Assembly: GCF_027625475.1 (NCBI RefSeq)
Contig: NZ_CP115174.1
Location: forward strand, 1,488,001 to 1,552,000
DNA length: 64,000 nt
DNA from: Sphingomonas abietis
GTDB taxonomy: Bacteria > Pseudomonadota > Alphaproteobacteria > Sphingomonadales > Sphingomonadaceae
Reading direction: 5' to 3'
Position 1 is the stretch's first letter. Every line of letters begins with the position of its first letter. A program made the translations under genes and the position numbers. Positions 25,766 through 32,949 of this stretch are shown here, one piece after another. A model generated the notes under the pieces. It was not told the origin of the DNA, made no database searches, and saw only the letters and a list, made by a program, of their open reading frames with translations.

Positions 25766-26082
25766 CCGATGACGAGATCGCCGGGGCGGAAGCGCTACGC
25801 GACATGGTGATGGTCGTCATGGACGCCATTTCCCGCGGGCCGTCCACGCAGCTCGCCGGCACCGCGGTCGACGCCCAACTGGCGATCGACGCATTCCATT
25901 ATGTCGCCGCTGCGATGTTGGAGGCACACCCTGCCACCGCCGCGCCCGGCGGGATGCAGGATGCCGCCCAAGCGCAATCGAAGCGGCTGCTGGCGTTCAT
26001 GACGCGGTTTCGCGCGGAGTTTGAAAAGACGGGCGAGCACCCTTGGAACATGCTCAATATTCCGCCGGAAAAGCTGCAGTAG
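25762..26082 (+). CDS. Small helical phage protein
   Basis: 106 residues, almost entirely helical (IAGAEALRDMVMVVMDAISRG, then FHYVAAAMLEAH). Start by ATGA overlap with the SRAP gene. No function assigned. Confidence 0.6.
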   Translation: MTDDEIAGAEALRDMVMVVMDAISRGPSTQLAGTAVDAQLAIDAFHYVAAAMLEAHPATAAPGGMQDAAQAQSKRLLAFMTRFRAEFEKTGEHPWNMLNIPPEKLQ

Positions 26083-26107
26083 GTTGGCGCGGTCGAGGCG
26101 TGCTGTC

Positions 26108-26383
26108 GTGAGCCCAGATTTGGTCGACCGTTACGCAGCCCGCGCCGAAATCTATCTCATCACCGGCGACGACCATCTTGATGATCCTGCCTGGGGTATC
26201 GTGCCGATCTGGACCGGCACGGTTCGGCAGGCGATCGCATGGCTGCTGCTGGCGGACGACATATCGCAATATTCGGTGGTGATCGGCGATGACGCCGTAT
26301 GGGCGAAGGATTTTCTCGCGGCCGATTTGCTCGATCGGGAGATCGAGACCTCCGGGGTTGAATCACGTCCTGAAGGTTGCTCT
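26108..26383 (+). pseudogene. 5' part of a phage gene joined to the cargo polymerase frame
   Basis: From GTG 26108 the frame reads VDRYAARAEIYLITGDDHLD, then AWLLLADDISQYSVVIGDDA. This soluble, phage-like start continues without a stop into the downstream membrane protein. Composition and protein style change abruptly near 26350. The simplest reading is a phage gene cut by insertion of the cargo, leaving its 5' end. A genuine 558-residue fusion protein is the alternative. Confidence 0.5.
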
Positions 26384-27784
26384 ATGGCAGGTTGGCAAAG
26401 TCGCCAGATGAGTCCAGCGGCGACGGGTAAGGATTTCTCGTTTCTCGCGTCGCTAGTGCGTTTAAGGTGGTCTACAGCGATGCAACGAAGTCGGAAGGCG
26501 CGTCCGATCAAAGACGGCGGAGATGTGGCATATCCATCCAAGGCCGCCGAGCGGCACGCCTTCAGGTGTTTCATAGCCCTTACCGTATCGATCTTCCTGA
26601 ACTTCGCATTGGCTATCTTGAACCAACACGGCGTCGGGATGGACACTCAGAAGATTACGATCCTCCAAGCGTTAGTGACAGTCGGCAGCGGATGCCTTCT
26701 GTTCGCGAGGCATACGAAATTAAACGCCGTGTCGGCGATCGTCCTGACTGGAATAATCCTTCTTCTAGCGATAACAAATCTTACCGGAACACCAAATATC
26801 AAGACGCTTTATGATTGCATGGTGATACCACTCTATGTGGCAGTAGGAGCGTCCGCATTCCATGTCCGACAGCGTTGGATGAACCTACTGTTTTTCTCCG
26901 TTCTTATAATAGTTGGGGTCGAATTCTTGGCGCCGACGCTTTATACGTCGCTTGTTAACCCCGGCGCTTATTTCACCGCTACTAGAGAATGGATTGCTGA
27001 CCAGAGTTCCAATAAGGCCATTCAAGATGGATTATATATTGGTGCGTATCGAGGCGGTGGATCGGTATTTTCGCTCGCAGACCACCGTCTATCGGGCCCT
27101 TTTCTAGAACCGCTTTCCCTAGGATACTTCTCGATATTGATGGCCGTTTACTATTCCAGTATATATAGAGGTTCGTTTTTTTACCGAGCAGCGATTGTTG
27201 CCCTTTGCGCCTTCTTGGCACTTTTGTCCGACTCGCGCGCTGCATCACTCTTAATCGTTCTAGGCGGGGCTCTCCTTCTGCTAAGGGTCCGTGTCCCAAT
27301 ATTTGTGGCCTGGATTACTCCGGTAACGGCACTGATAGTCGCTTGGCTAATATATTACTACCAGCCACAATTTCTTAGCGGAGACTATTTCTACCGCATC
27401 GGACTTACATTCGATGGAATGGATCAAGTAACAATATTCGATCTCCTTACCGGCTCTACGCCGGTTGAGCATATGAACGACAGTGGCTATCTTTATTTGA
27501 TTCATTGCGTGACGCCTATCGGTCTGTTCCCTCTGGTCTGGTATTGTTGTGGCCTATTTACGCGACGTGCGGGGTCCAACCAAACTATATTCTTTATTAT
27601 AACGTTATACGCGACTACAACTTTGCTACTAGGCGGAGCATTTTTCTCAATCAAGACGGCTAGTCTGCTAGGCTTCATCGTTGGGATTGCTGGTCTAGGC
27701 GCTGAACGCCGACCGCAATCAGTGTTAAACGATCGACCATTGCTGAATAATGGACGACCGATGGGGGAAGCGCATGGAATTTAA
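26384..27784 (+). CDS. Wzy-like polysaccharide polymerase / O-antigen ligase family protein
   Basis: 466 residues with about 11-12 transmembrane segments and a main periplasmic loop near residues 185-240. That loop contains HRLSGPFLEPLSLGYF, the pattern typical of Wzy-type exopolysaccharide and O-antigen polymerases. ATG 26384 has GAAGG seven bases upstream. The gene is visibly AT-rich with rare codons compared with its neighbours. Wzy enzymes join repeat units in the periplasm; a phage-borne one could change the linkage of the host surface polymer. WaaL-type ligase is an alternative. Confidence 0.75.
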   Translation: MAGWQSRQMSPAATGKDFSFLASLVRLRWSTAMQRSRKARPIKDGGDVAYPSKAAERHAFRCFIALTVSIFLNFALAILNQHGVGMDTQKITILQALVTVGSGCLLFARHTKLNAVSAIVLTGIILLLAITNLTGTPNIKTLYDCMVIPLYVAVGASAFHVRQRWMNLLFFSVLIIVGVEFLAPTLYTSLVNPGAYFTATREWIADQSSNKAIQDGLYIGAYRGGGSVFSLADHRLSGPFLEPLSLGYFSILMAVYYSSIYRGSFFYRAAIVALCAFLALLSDSRAASLLIVLGGALLLLRVRVPIFVAWITPVTALIVAWLIYYYQPQFLSGDYFYRIGLTFDGMDQVTIFDLLTGSTPVEHMNDSGYLYLIHCVTPIGLFPLVWYCCGLFTRRAGSNQTIFFIITLYATTTLLLGGAFFSIKTASLLGFIVGIAGLGAERRPQSVLNDRPLLNNGRPMGEAHGI

Positions 27785-28097
27785 TCTCATTCCTGACATA
27801 CGAGAGTACCTTGCCGAAGTCGAGAAACCTTCGCGCCATGCCACTCGAATGCGGATAGGCCTGTCGGCCGCGGGGGCGGCCCTCGGTCTTGGCGTGTTTT
27901 TGCTACCGGCTCCGCGTCAGACATATGGCGACATTGCCACCACCAAGGCGTTGAAATGCATCTACACTGAGGCTGACAACACTTGGCGACCGGGCGCGCA
28001 GGGACTCGCGGCGTTTTGCGAGAAAAGGAGCTATTCCGAAACGTTGCGGATCCAAGAAGCAGACGAGGCCCGCGGAAGATACGCCCGATCGCGCTGA
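27774..28097 (+). CDS. Small membrane protein between polymerase and acyltransferase
   Basis: 107 residues: a soluble N-terminus (MEFNLIPDIREYLAEVEKPS), one transmembrane segment (about residues 27-46) and a periplasmic tail with two Cys (KCIYTEADNTWRPGAQG, then FCEKRS). The start overlaps the polymerase gene by 11 bp. No family recognised. Its position beside a phage-borne polymerase invites comparison with the short polymerase inhibitor of phage D3, but there is no sequence evidence for that. Confidence 0.65.
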   Translation: MEFNLIPDIREYLAEVEKPSRHATRMRIGLSAAGAALGLGVFLLPAPRQTYGDIATTKALKCIYTEADNTWRPGAQGLAAFCEKRSYSETLRIQEADEARGRYARSR

Positions 28098-28128
28098 GAT
28101 CACGGTATTAAATAACGGGGGCATTGCA

Positions 28129-29184
28129 ATGGCATCTGAGACTATTTTTGACGAATTGCGTCGCAAAAGGCCAGCCGTACCAACAGAAGAGACTGGAAAG
28201 CACCTTTTCTTCTTGGATGGGTGGCGCGGGATAGCAATTTTATTCGTTTTAATAGGCCACTTCAGCCCCTATTTCCGCGAACTCGGTGCACTTGGCGTGG
28301 ATGTATTTTTTGTTTTGAGCGGTCGCCTGATGGCGAAGATCCTTATTATGAACGCCGTGCCGCTACCTCTTTTTTTCGTTCGTCGTATCACCCGAATATT
28401 TCCAGCGCTTATTGTTTACGTACTGGCAATAGGAGCCGTCTCCGCGGTAGCGACATACGCGGGGCTGCATCTTAACTCGATTGTAAGTCCTCTTGATATG
28501 TTCGCCGCGCTAACGATGTGGATGAATTATAAAATCCTGTTTTTTGGGCCTGCGGGCGCCCTAGGACACACATGGTCGCTAAGCGTGGAGGAGCATTGCT
28601 ATCTGATTTTGGCTACACTGAGTGCCGTGTTTCATCGTAAGCCAGTAGTGTCGCTATTGATCGCTGCCATTGCAGTGGCCGCAATAATCAATGGAATAGT
28701 CCTCGACCCTGGACGCGTTGATGCGACCTTTTGGCGAACTGACGTCATGCTCTCTGGCCTTTTTATGTCTTTCGCCATATTCCTAAACCGTGGCCGTCTT
28801 GCAGCCTTCCTACGCGCGTTCGCCATACCTGCGTTCGTCGTAGGCGTTGCCGTTGCGTTTACTCCGCTTTCGACAAGTGTCCAGACGGGGATATCAGCAA
28901 TCTGCCTCGCAACCGCTGTGAATGGGCTAGAGCTGTCACCGGCTTGGATCAGAAAGGCGTTAAGCTCCAAACCATTAGCTTACATGGGTACGTTAAGTTA
29001 TTCAGTATACCTGTGGCAGCAGCCGTTTTTCGCCATGCACGAAAAGGTCGGTTCTTTTCTTTTGCTTCCCGGCGTTGCAGTCGCTTCTATAGCAAGTTTC
29101 TATTTTATCGAACGTCCATCCCGCGCGTTCCTTAACTCGCTATGGGATCAGCGTCGTTTCCGTCTTAGAGTAACACAGATTTAA
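28129..29184 (+). CDS. OafA/acyltransferase-3 family membrane O-acyltransferase
   Basis: 351 residues with about 10 membrane segments and the acyltransferase-3 signatures: FLDGWRGIAILFVLIGHFSP (catalytic His43), VDVFFVLSG, FFVRRITRIFPAL, HTWSLSVEEHCYLI, SYSVYLWQQPFF and FIERPSR. It has no C-terminal SGNH domain. These enzymes move acetyl groups across the membrane onto O-antigen or exopolysaccharide sugars. AT-rich like the polymerase, it is the third gene of the cargo. O-antigen acetylation is the likely role. Confidence 0.88.
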   Translation: MASETIFDELRRKRPAVPTEETGKHLFFLDGWRGIAILFVLIGHFSPYFRELGALGVDVFFVLSGRLMAKILIMNAVPLPLFFVRRITRIFPALIVYVLAIGAVSAVATYAGLHLNSIVSPLDMFAALTMWMNYKILFFGPAGALGHTWSLSVEEHCYLILATLSAVFHRKPVVSLLIAAIAVAAIINGIVLDPGRVDATFWRTDVMLSGLFMSFAIFLNRGRLAAFLRAFAIPAFVVGVAVAFTPLSTSVQTGISAICLATAVNGLELSPAWIRKALSSKPLAYMGTLSYSVYLWQQPFFAMHEKVGSFLLLPGVAVASIASFYFIERPSRAFLNSLWDQRRFRLRVTQI

Positions 29185-29441
29185 TTGTGCGGCGCGCCAT
29201 TCCGACGGAACGCATCGCCGAGTGGCGGCGGCACTCCTGTGGCTTGATCTTACCATAAAGAGATACCTGCGAAGAGGCTCGAAAAGTTGCGGAGCTTGCC
29301 GGCAAGGTAAACCGCGCCCGGTACCATGGGCGTTCACTACCCGAACGCGGGCGTCGACATTTTCTCACGGCCGAAACGTCGAGAGAGCTGAGATCAATGC
29401 AGCGGTGCCGCCGGATCGAAGCTGTAGCCGATCTTGCGGTA
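29185..29441. other. Gap after the cargo genes
   Basis: 257 bp between the convergent acyltransferase and the last phage late gene. GC content returns to phage level. A broken plus-strand frame (EEARKVAELAGKVNRARYHG) may be a relic of the gene cut by the cargo. I see no complete gene and no clear terminator. Confidence 0.35.
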
Positions 29442-29636
29442 TCACTGACCTCCACACCAGACGTGCCGATCGCCCCATTGGATAGGGTCGCCGTCAGCCG
29501 GGGCTGCTGAGATGCGCTCCATATAGAAGGCACTGTTCGCCGGGTCGCCGACCAGGTCGGTGGTGATCTGCAAGACGGCCTCGCCCGTGTCCGGCTTGGA
29601 CACGGGCGCCGCCTGCATGACGCGGGCGGTTCTCAT
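29442..29636 (-). CDS. Small phage protein, last late gene
   Basis: 64 residues: MRTARVMQAAPVSKPDTGEA, then FYMERISAAPADGDPIQWGD. ATGA overlap with the previous gene supports it. It is the most promoter-distal gene of the minus-strand late operon. No family recognised. Confidence 0.55.
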   Translation of the reverse strand: MRTARVMQAAPVSKPDTGEAVLQITTDLVGDPANSAFYMERISAAPADGDPIQWGDRHVWCGGQ

Positions 29637-29998
29637 GCCGCCTTGGCGACGATCAGCGCCGCGATCGTGCCGGCCGTCGACGAGGTGGCGTCGTCGAACA
29701 CCGACTGCACCAGCTCGTGCGCGAAATCCGTCACGTCGGCGATTGCCTTGGTCGGATCGCCGACGAACTCGAGCGCATCGCTTGCGACGGCCGCCACCAC
29801 CGCATCGCGCTTCTGCGCGCCGGTCATCGGCTGGGCCGGCTTGGCGACGGCTTCGATCTGGGCTTCGATCTTGCCGACCAGACCCTTGTCGGCCTTGGCG
29901 ATGGCGACGGCATGGGCGACGAGCGACAGTTCGATGCGCCCGATCACGGTCCCGCTCGTGGGGTGCAGGATCGAGGCGATGAAGGTCTTGATGGACAT
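29633..29998 (-). CDS. Phage protein of unknown function (lysis region)
   Basis: 121 residues: MSIKTFIASILHPTSGTVIG, a helical middle and PMTGAQKRDAVVAAVASDAL. ATG 29998 with AAGGAG seven bases upstream is preferred to ATG 30004. The layout loosely resembles LLH-type holin-associated proteins, but no membrane helix is evident. It sits directly after the holin-like and endolysin genes. Confidence 0.6.
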   Translation of the reverse strand: MSIKTFIASILHPTSGTVIGRIELSLVAHAVAIAKADKGLVGKIEAQIEAVAKPAQPMTGAQKRDAVVAAVASDALEFVGDPTKAIADVTDFAHELVQSVFDDATSSTAGTIAALIVAKAA

Positions 29999-30000
29999 GG

Positions 30001-30252
30001 TCATTCTCCTTGGGGTGATTGGGGTGCGGGGGTGACGGTCACGTCACCGCTATCGGTCGTGGCGACCGGCGAGCGGCTCGACGGGATGCGCAGGACGCCG
30101 ATCAGGCCGCCGGTGATCGTGCCGAGGCCGAAGACCTCCATCTTGCCCATGAGGCCGGGCGAGAGGGCGGCAGCGATCAGGGCCGCCACGAAGACGATTG
30201 CCAGCGTGGCGAGGGTCGCGATGCATGCGACGAGCTGCTCCCGCGGGCTCAC
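30001..30252 (-). CDS. Holin-like small membrane protein
   Basis: 83 residues with two adjacent hydrophobic stretches (about residues 8-30 and 38-53) and a polar C-terminal tail. GTG start overlaps the endolysin stop (GTGA). Its size, topology and position next to the endolysin suggest a holin or a spanin-like helper, but holins share no conserved motif. Confidence 0.6.
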   Translation of the reverse strand: MSPREQLVACIATLATLAIVFVAALIAAALSPGLMGKMEVFGLGTITGGLIGVLRIPSSRSPVATTDSGDVTVTPAPQSPQGE

Positions 30253-30767
30253 GCCGCGTTCGCCGGCAACAGGCCCTGCGCGAGCACGCCGCGGACCTTG
30301 GCCGTCACCTCGCCGCGCGTGATGTCGCCATCGTGGTCGAGATCCAGCCCGGCGTTCTGGAGATAGAGCTTCGGGTTCGGGTTGCCTCTAGTGAACAGCA
30401 CGGCGCTGTCGGGCTTGCCGACCCCTGCCGGCCAGAGGATGGCGCAGTAGAGGTCGCCGAGGTTGTGGAGGTTGCCGCGATACGGCCGGAAGTAGAGATC
30501 GACATAGTCGAGCTGCTGCTCGGCCGTCATCGCCGCCAGCTTCGCGGTCGTCGTGCATAGCAAGCCGGCCGTCTGGGGCATGAACTGGATTAGGCCGACA
30601 GCCCCCGAACCCGCGCCATTGCGAACGGACGGGGAGAAGGTGCGGCCGGTCTCCCATGCCATGCAGGCCATGAGATCGGAGGCCGAGCAGCCGAGGCCAT
30701 CGGCGATCGCGCGCACGCGGTCACGGAATGCGGGCGAGACTTTTCGCCCCCATGCGAGTGGGGTCAT
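30249..30767 (-). CDS. Endolysin, transglycosylase/lysozyme fold, with EF-hand loop
   Basis: 172 residues. It has an SLT/lysozyme-like core with the probable catalytic Glu39 in MACMAWETG, followed by SGAVGLIQFMPQTAG as in lytic transglycosylases. The C-terminal DLDHDGDITRGE (about residues 142-153) is a canonical EF-hand loop, suggesting calcium binding. ATG 30767 has GGAGG five bases upstream. There is no signal peptide, so it needs a holin for release. It cleaves peptidoglycan at lysis. Confidence 0.85.
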   Translation of the reverse strand: MTPLAWGRKVSPAFRDRVRAIADGLGCSASDLMACMAWETGRTFSPSVRNGAGSGAVGLIQFMPQTAGLLCTTTAKLAAMTAEQQLDYVDLYFRPYRGNLHNLGDLYCAILWPAGVGKPDSAVLFTRGNPNPKLYLQNAGLDLDHDGDITRGEVTAKVRGVLAQGLLPANAA

Positions 30768-30848
30768 GGAAACCTCCATCAATGTCGGTGGTTGTGCGTG
30801 ATGAGCGGCCGCCCATCCCTCGCTAGTTTGGTGCGCCTCCTGTGCGTA

Positions 30849-30883
30849 GCCCCGCCGCCACCCTCGCTAAGCGGCGGCGGGGC
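30849..30883. other. Strong GC hairpin between holin-like gene and endolysin gene
   Basis: An 11-bp stem (GCCCCGCCGCC with its complement) around an 11-nt loop lies between the stop at 30886 and the endolysin start. There is no T-run on either side, so it is not a standard terminator. It could stabilise or segment the lysis transcript. Confidence 0.55.
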
Positions 30884-30885
30884 CT

Positions 30886-31290
30886 TCACGGAACGTTAGG
30901 CGGCTTAGGCGCCTCTTCATCATCGCTAAATGCGCCCAGGTTCCTGCGGACGAAGGCGAGCGCCACCCGGATAATGCCGACACCGAATGCCCCAAGGCCG
31001 GTGCCATAGCCGAGCGCAACGAGCGGAATCGGCCGCAAGGACTGGATGAACGCGAAGGTGAAGAACAGGGTGAGCAGCGTAACCGGCGCGTCGACCGTCC
31101 AGCGGTGCTCCGGCTCCGTTTTGCTGACGTAGAACCGCACCGCGAGGCAGGCGAGCAGGCCGGCGATCATCGGGCCCCAGTCGAACTCGTAGCCGAGTGC
31201 GCTGCCCGTCATCGGCTGGACAGGCGCGATGCGATCCGAGGCGACCGCCGCGCTGGCTCCGATCGTGAGCCCGACGGCCGCGAGCTTCAC
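30886..31290 (-). CDS. Membrane protein, putative holin
   Basis: 134 residues with about four hydrophobic segments (KLAAVGLTIGASAAVASD, WGPMIAGLLACLAVRFYV, VTLLTLFFTFAFIQSL and ALGYGTGLGAFGVGIIRVAL) and an acidic tail. GTG 31290 overlaps the stop of the preceding gene (GTGA); ATG 31329 is possible. Its place before the endolysin gene favours holin function. Confidence 0.65.
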   Translation of the reverse strand: MKLAAVGLTIGASAAVASDRIAPVQPMTGSALGYEFDWGPMIAGLLACLAVRFYVSKTEPEHRWTVDAPVTLLTLFFTFAFIQSLRPIPLVALGYGTGLGAFGVGIIRVALAFVRRNLGAFSDDEEAPKPPNVP

Positions 31291-31877
31291 CGGAAAACGA
31301 CCACGGCGATGGCGCAACCCAAATAGCATAGGACCAGTCCCCCAGGTCGTTTGAGCAGCGGCAAGCTGATCCACATGTTGATCGGGTGCGGCTCCTTGCG
31401 GAGCTGGTAGGTGATCCCTGGCAAGCTCAGGAATAGCAGCGCCAGGCCGAGGAAGCCGATGTCGGCGCTGACTGGATCGAGCATCCGTTTGAGCGCCATG
31501 CCGCGACCATCGCCGTGCGCGTCCAGCGGTCCCCATCGCCACAGACTCTGCATCTCGGCAAAGCATCGCAGAGCGAAGGCGAATGACCACAGCATGCCGA
31601 TCCGCCGGTAGAGCTGGATAGGCGACGACCATCCGTCATGATCGGGGCTGTTCTCCGGGGCGAGGAGGCACCGAACGCTGTCGGTCGCCAGCTTGAGGAA
31701 CAGCATGGTGCAGACGCCCGTACCGGCGAGGAAGACGAAGAGGTTGAGGATATAGAGCCAGTCGTGCCCCTCGAAGCTGGGCGGCGACAGCGCGGGCGGG
31801 CCGGATGCGAGCGCGCACGCGGCCATGCTGTTGGCGACGCTCACGAGCGGCGCCCCTTTCGGGTCGTCATGGATCAT
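31287..31877 (-). CDS. Phage membrane protein
   Basis: 196 residues with about four to five transmembrane helices (for example WLYILNLFVFLAGTGVCTML and ADIGFLGLALLFLSLPGITY). Overlap with the next gene suggests that both belong to one membrane unit in the lysis region. Function unknown; holin or superinfection-exclusion roles are possible. Confidence 0.6.
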   Translation of the reverse strand: MIHDDPKGAPLVSVANSMAACALASGPPALSPPSFEGHDWLYILNLFVFLAGTGVCTMLFLKLATDSVRCLLAPENSPDHDGWSSPIQLYRRIGMLWSFAFALRCFAEMQSLWRWGPLDAHGDGRGMALKRMLDPVSADIGFLGLALLFLSLPGITYQLRKEPHPINMWISLPLLKRPGGLVLCYLGCAIAVVVFR

Positions 31878-31919
31878 CCTTTCGGTGACTGCTGATCAGA
31901 ATCTTGATATGGTCGGACC

Positions 31920-32129
31920 ATGACCCAGGCGCAGAGCATCCTCGCGGGAGCTGTTTTACTGGCAGTGGTGCTGTCCAGGGATCGCTTCGCGGAGATCTGG
32001 CGATCCTTTTCTCGCTACAACGAGGTTCGGGCGACGAACGAAAAACGGCTGCGCGACCGCGGTTTCTGCACTATCTGCGAGCGCAGGGAGAACGTCGGAA
32101 CCGATGGCGTCTGTGACGACTGCCATTGA
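31920..32129 (+). CDS. Small membrane-anchored zinc-ribbon protein on the opposite strand
   Basis: 69 residues: an N-terminal hydrophobic segment (QSILAGAVLLAVVLS), a basic linker, and a C-terminal pair CTIC-x11-CDDC that fits a zinc ribbon. It is the only plus-strand gene inside the minus-strand late operon, with its own 42-bp upstream gap. That is the usual arrangement of a moron expressed from the lysogen. Function unknown. Confidence 0.65.
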   Translation: MTQAQSILAGAVLLAVVLSRDRFAEIWRSFSRYNEVRATNEKRLRDRGFCTICERRENVGTDGVCDDCH

Positions 32130-32165
32130 TTTGGCGCTGGCCATTCCCGTTGGTATCCCTGCGGG

Positions 32166-32939
32166 CTAGAGCGCCCAGTGATCCTTGCAGGCGGCGATGA
32201 AATTCGCGAATGCCGCCTCGCTTGTGCCCCCTTGGCCGTATGCGCGGTCGAACATTGCGAACATCGACCATGCGCCGTTGAGCTGCTGATTGTTCGAGCC
32301 GGGGTAATTGCCGAAAGGCTGGGGATTTGAGCCCGCTACAGCAGGATAAGCGACCGGAGCTACAACGGAATAGGTGGCGACAGCCTTATTCAGAAAAACA
32401 CGTGCCGTCTTGCTGGCAGCGTCGGCGCTGACACCCAACAGTGTCGGCGCGTTGACCGTCATGATTTCGGTCGAGGTGTACCCGCCCTGCCCGGATACAG
32501 ACCCATCGACATCGATAGCGACCGCGCCCCCGGTCGCCGTCCCGACCTGAAAATCAGCCGCGCTGGTCGTAAACAGGAACGGGACGCCAGAGCCGACCAA
32601 TGATGCTGGCTTGAACACCTCGACGATCGTGAAGCTCGGGGGCATCTGCAACGAGGCCCTATAAGGTGGCAGACCTGTGCCATCCAAAACGATGGCAGGC
32701 CGCCCGCTGATGCCGGACGCCGCATAAGTTTTCGTGCTGCCCGCGACAGCTACAGGATTCAGGCAGTCATCCACGTAGGCCGAATTAAGCGATTGAGCGA
32801 GAAGACGAGCGCGGGAGAATGCGATCAGGCCCGGCACGACGATAGCCGCATTGTCGACCGCATCCATGTCGACGGCCGGCCGGGTCGTGTCGCCATTCGC
32901 CGTGCTGGTCTGGATCAGGGTGACGGGGTTCCAGGTCAT
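32166..32939 (-). CDS. Tail-associated protein with LamG-like region
   Basis: 257 residues, Ser/Thr/Gly/Ala-rich. It resembles phage tail proteins with a concanavalin-like (LamG) sheet: IVLDGTGLPPYRASLQMPPS, FTIVEVFKPASLVGSG, then NGAWSMFAMFDRAYGQG. ATG 32939 is close to the previous stop. Probably a surface-binding tail fibre component. Confidence 0.6.
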   Translation of the reverse strand: MTWNPVTLIQTSTANGDTTRPAVDMDAVDNAAIVVPGLIAFSRARLLAQSLNSAYVDDCLNPVAVAGSTKTYAASGISGRPAIVLDGTGLPPYRASLQMPPSFTIVEVFKPASLVGSGVPFLFTTSAADFQVGTATGGAVAIDVDGSVSGQGGYTSTEIMTVNAPTLLGVSADAASKTARVFLNKAVATYSVVAPVAYPAVAGSNPQPFGNYPGSNNQQLNGAWSMFAMFDRAYGQGGTSEAAFANFIAACKDHWAL

Positions 32940-32949
32940 GTCTCTGTCC

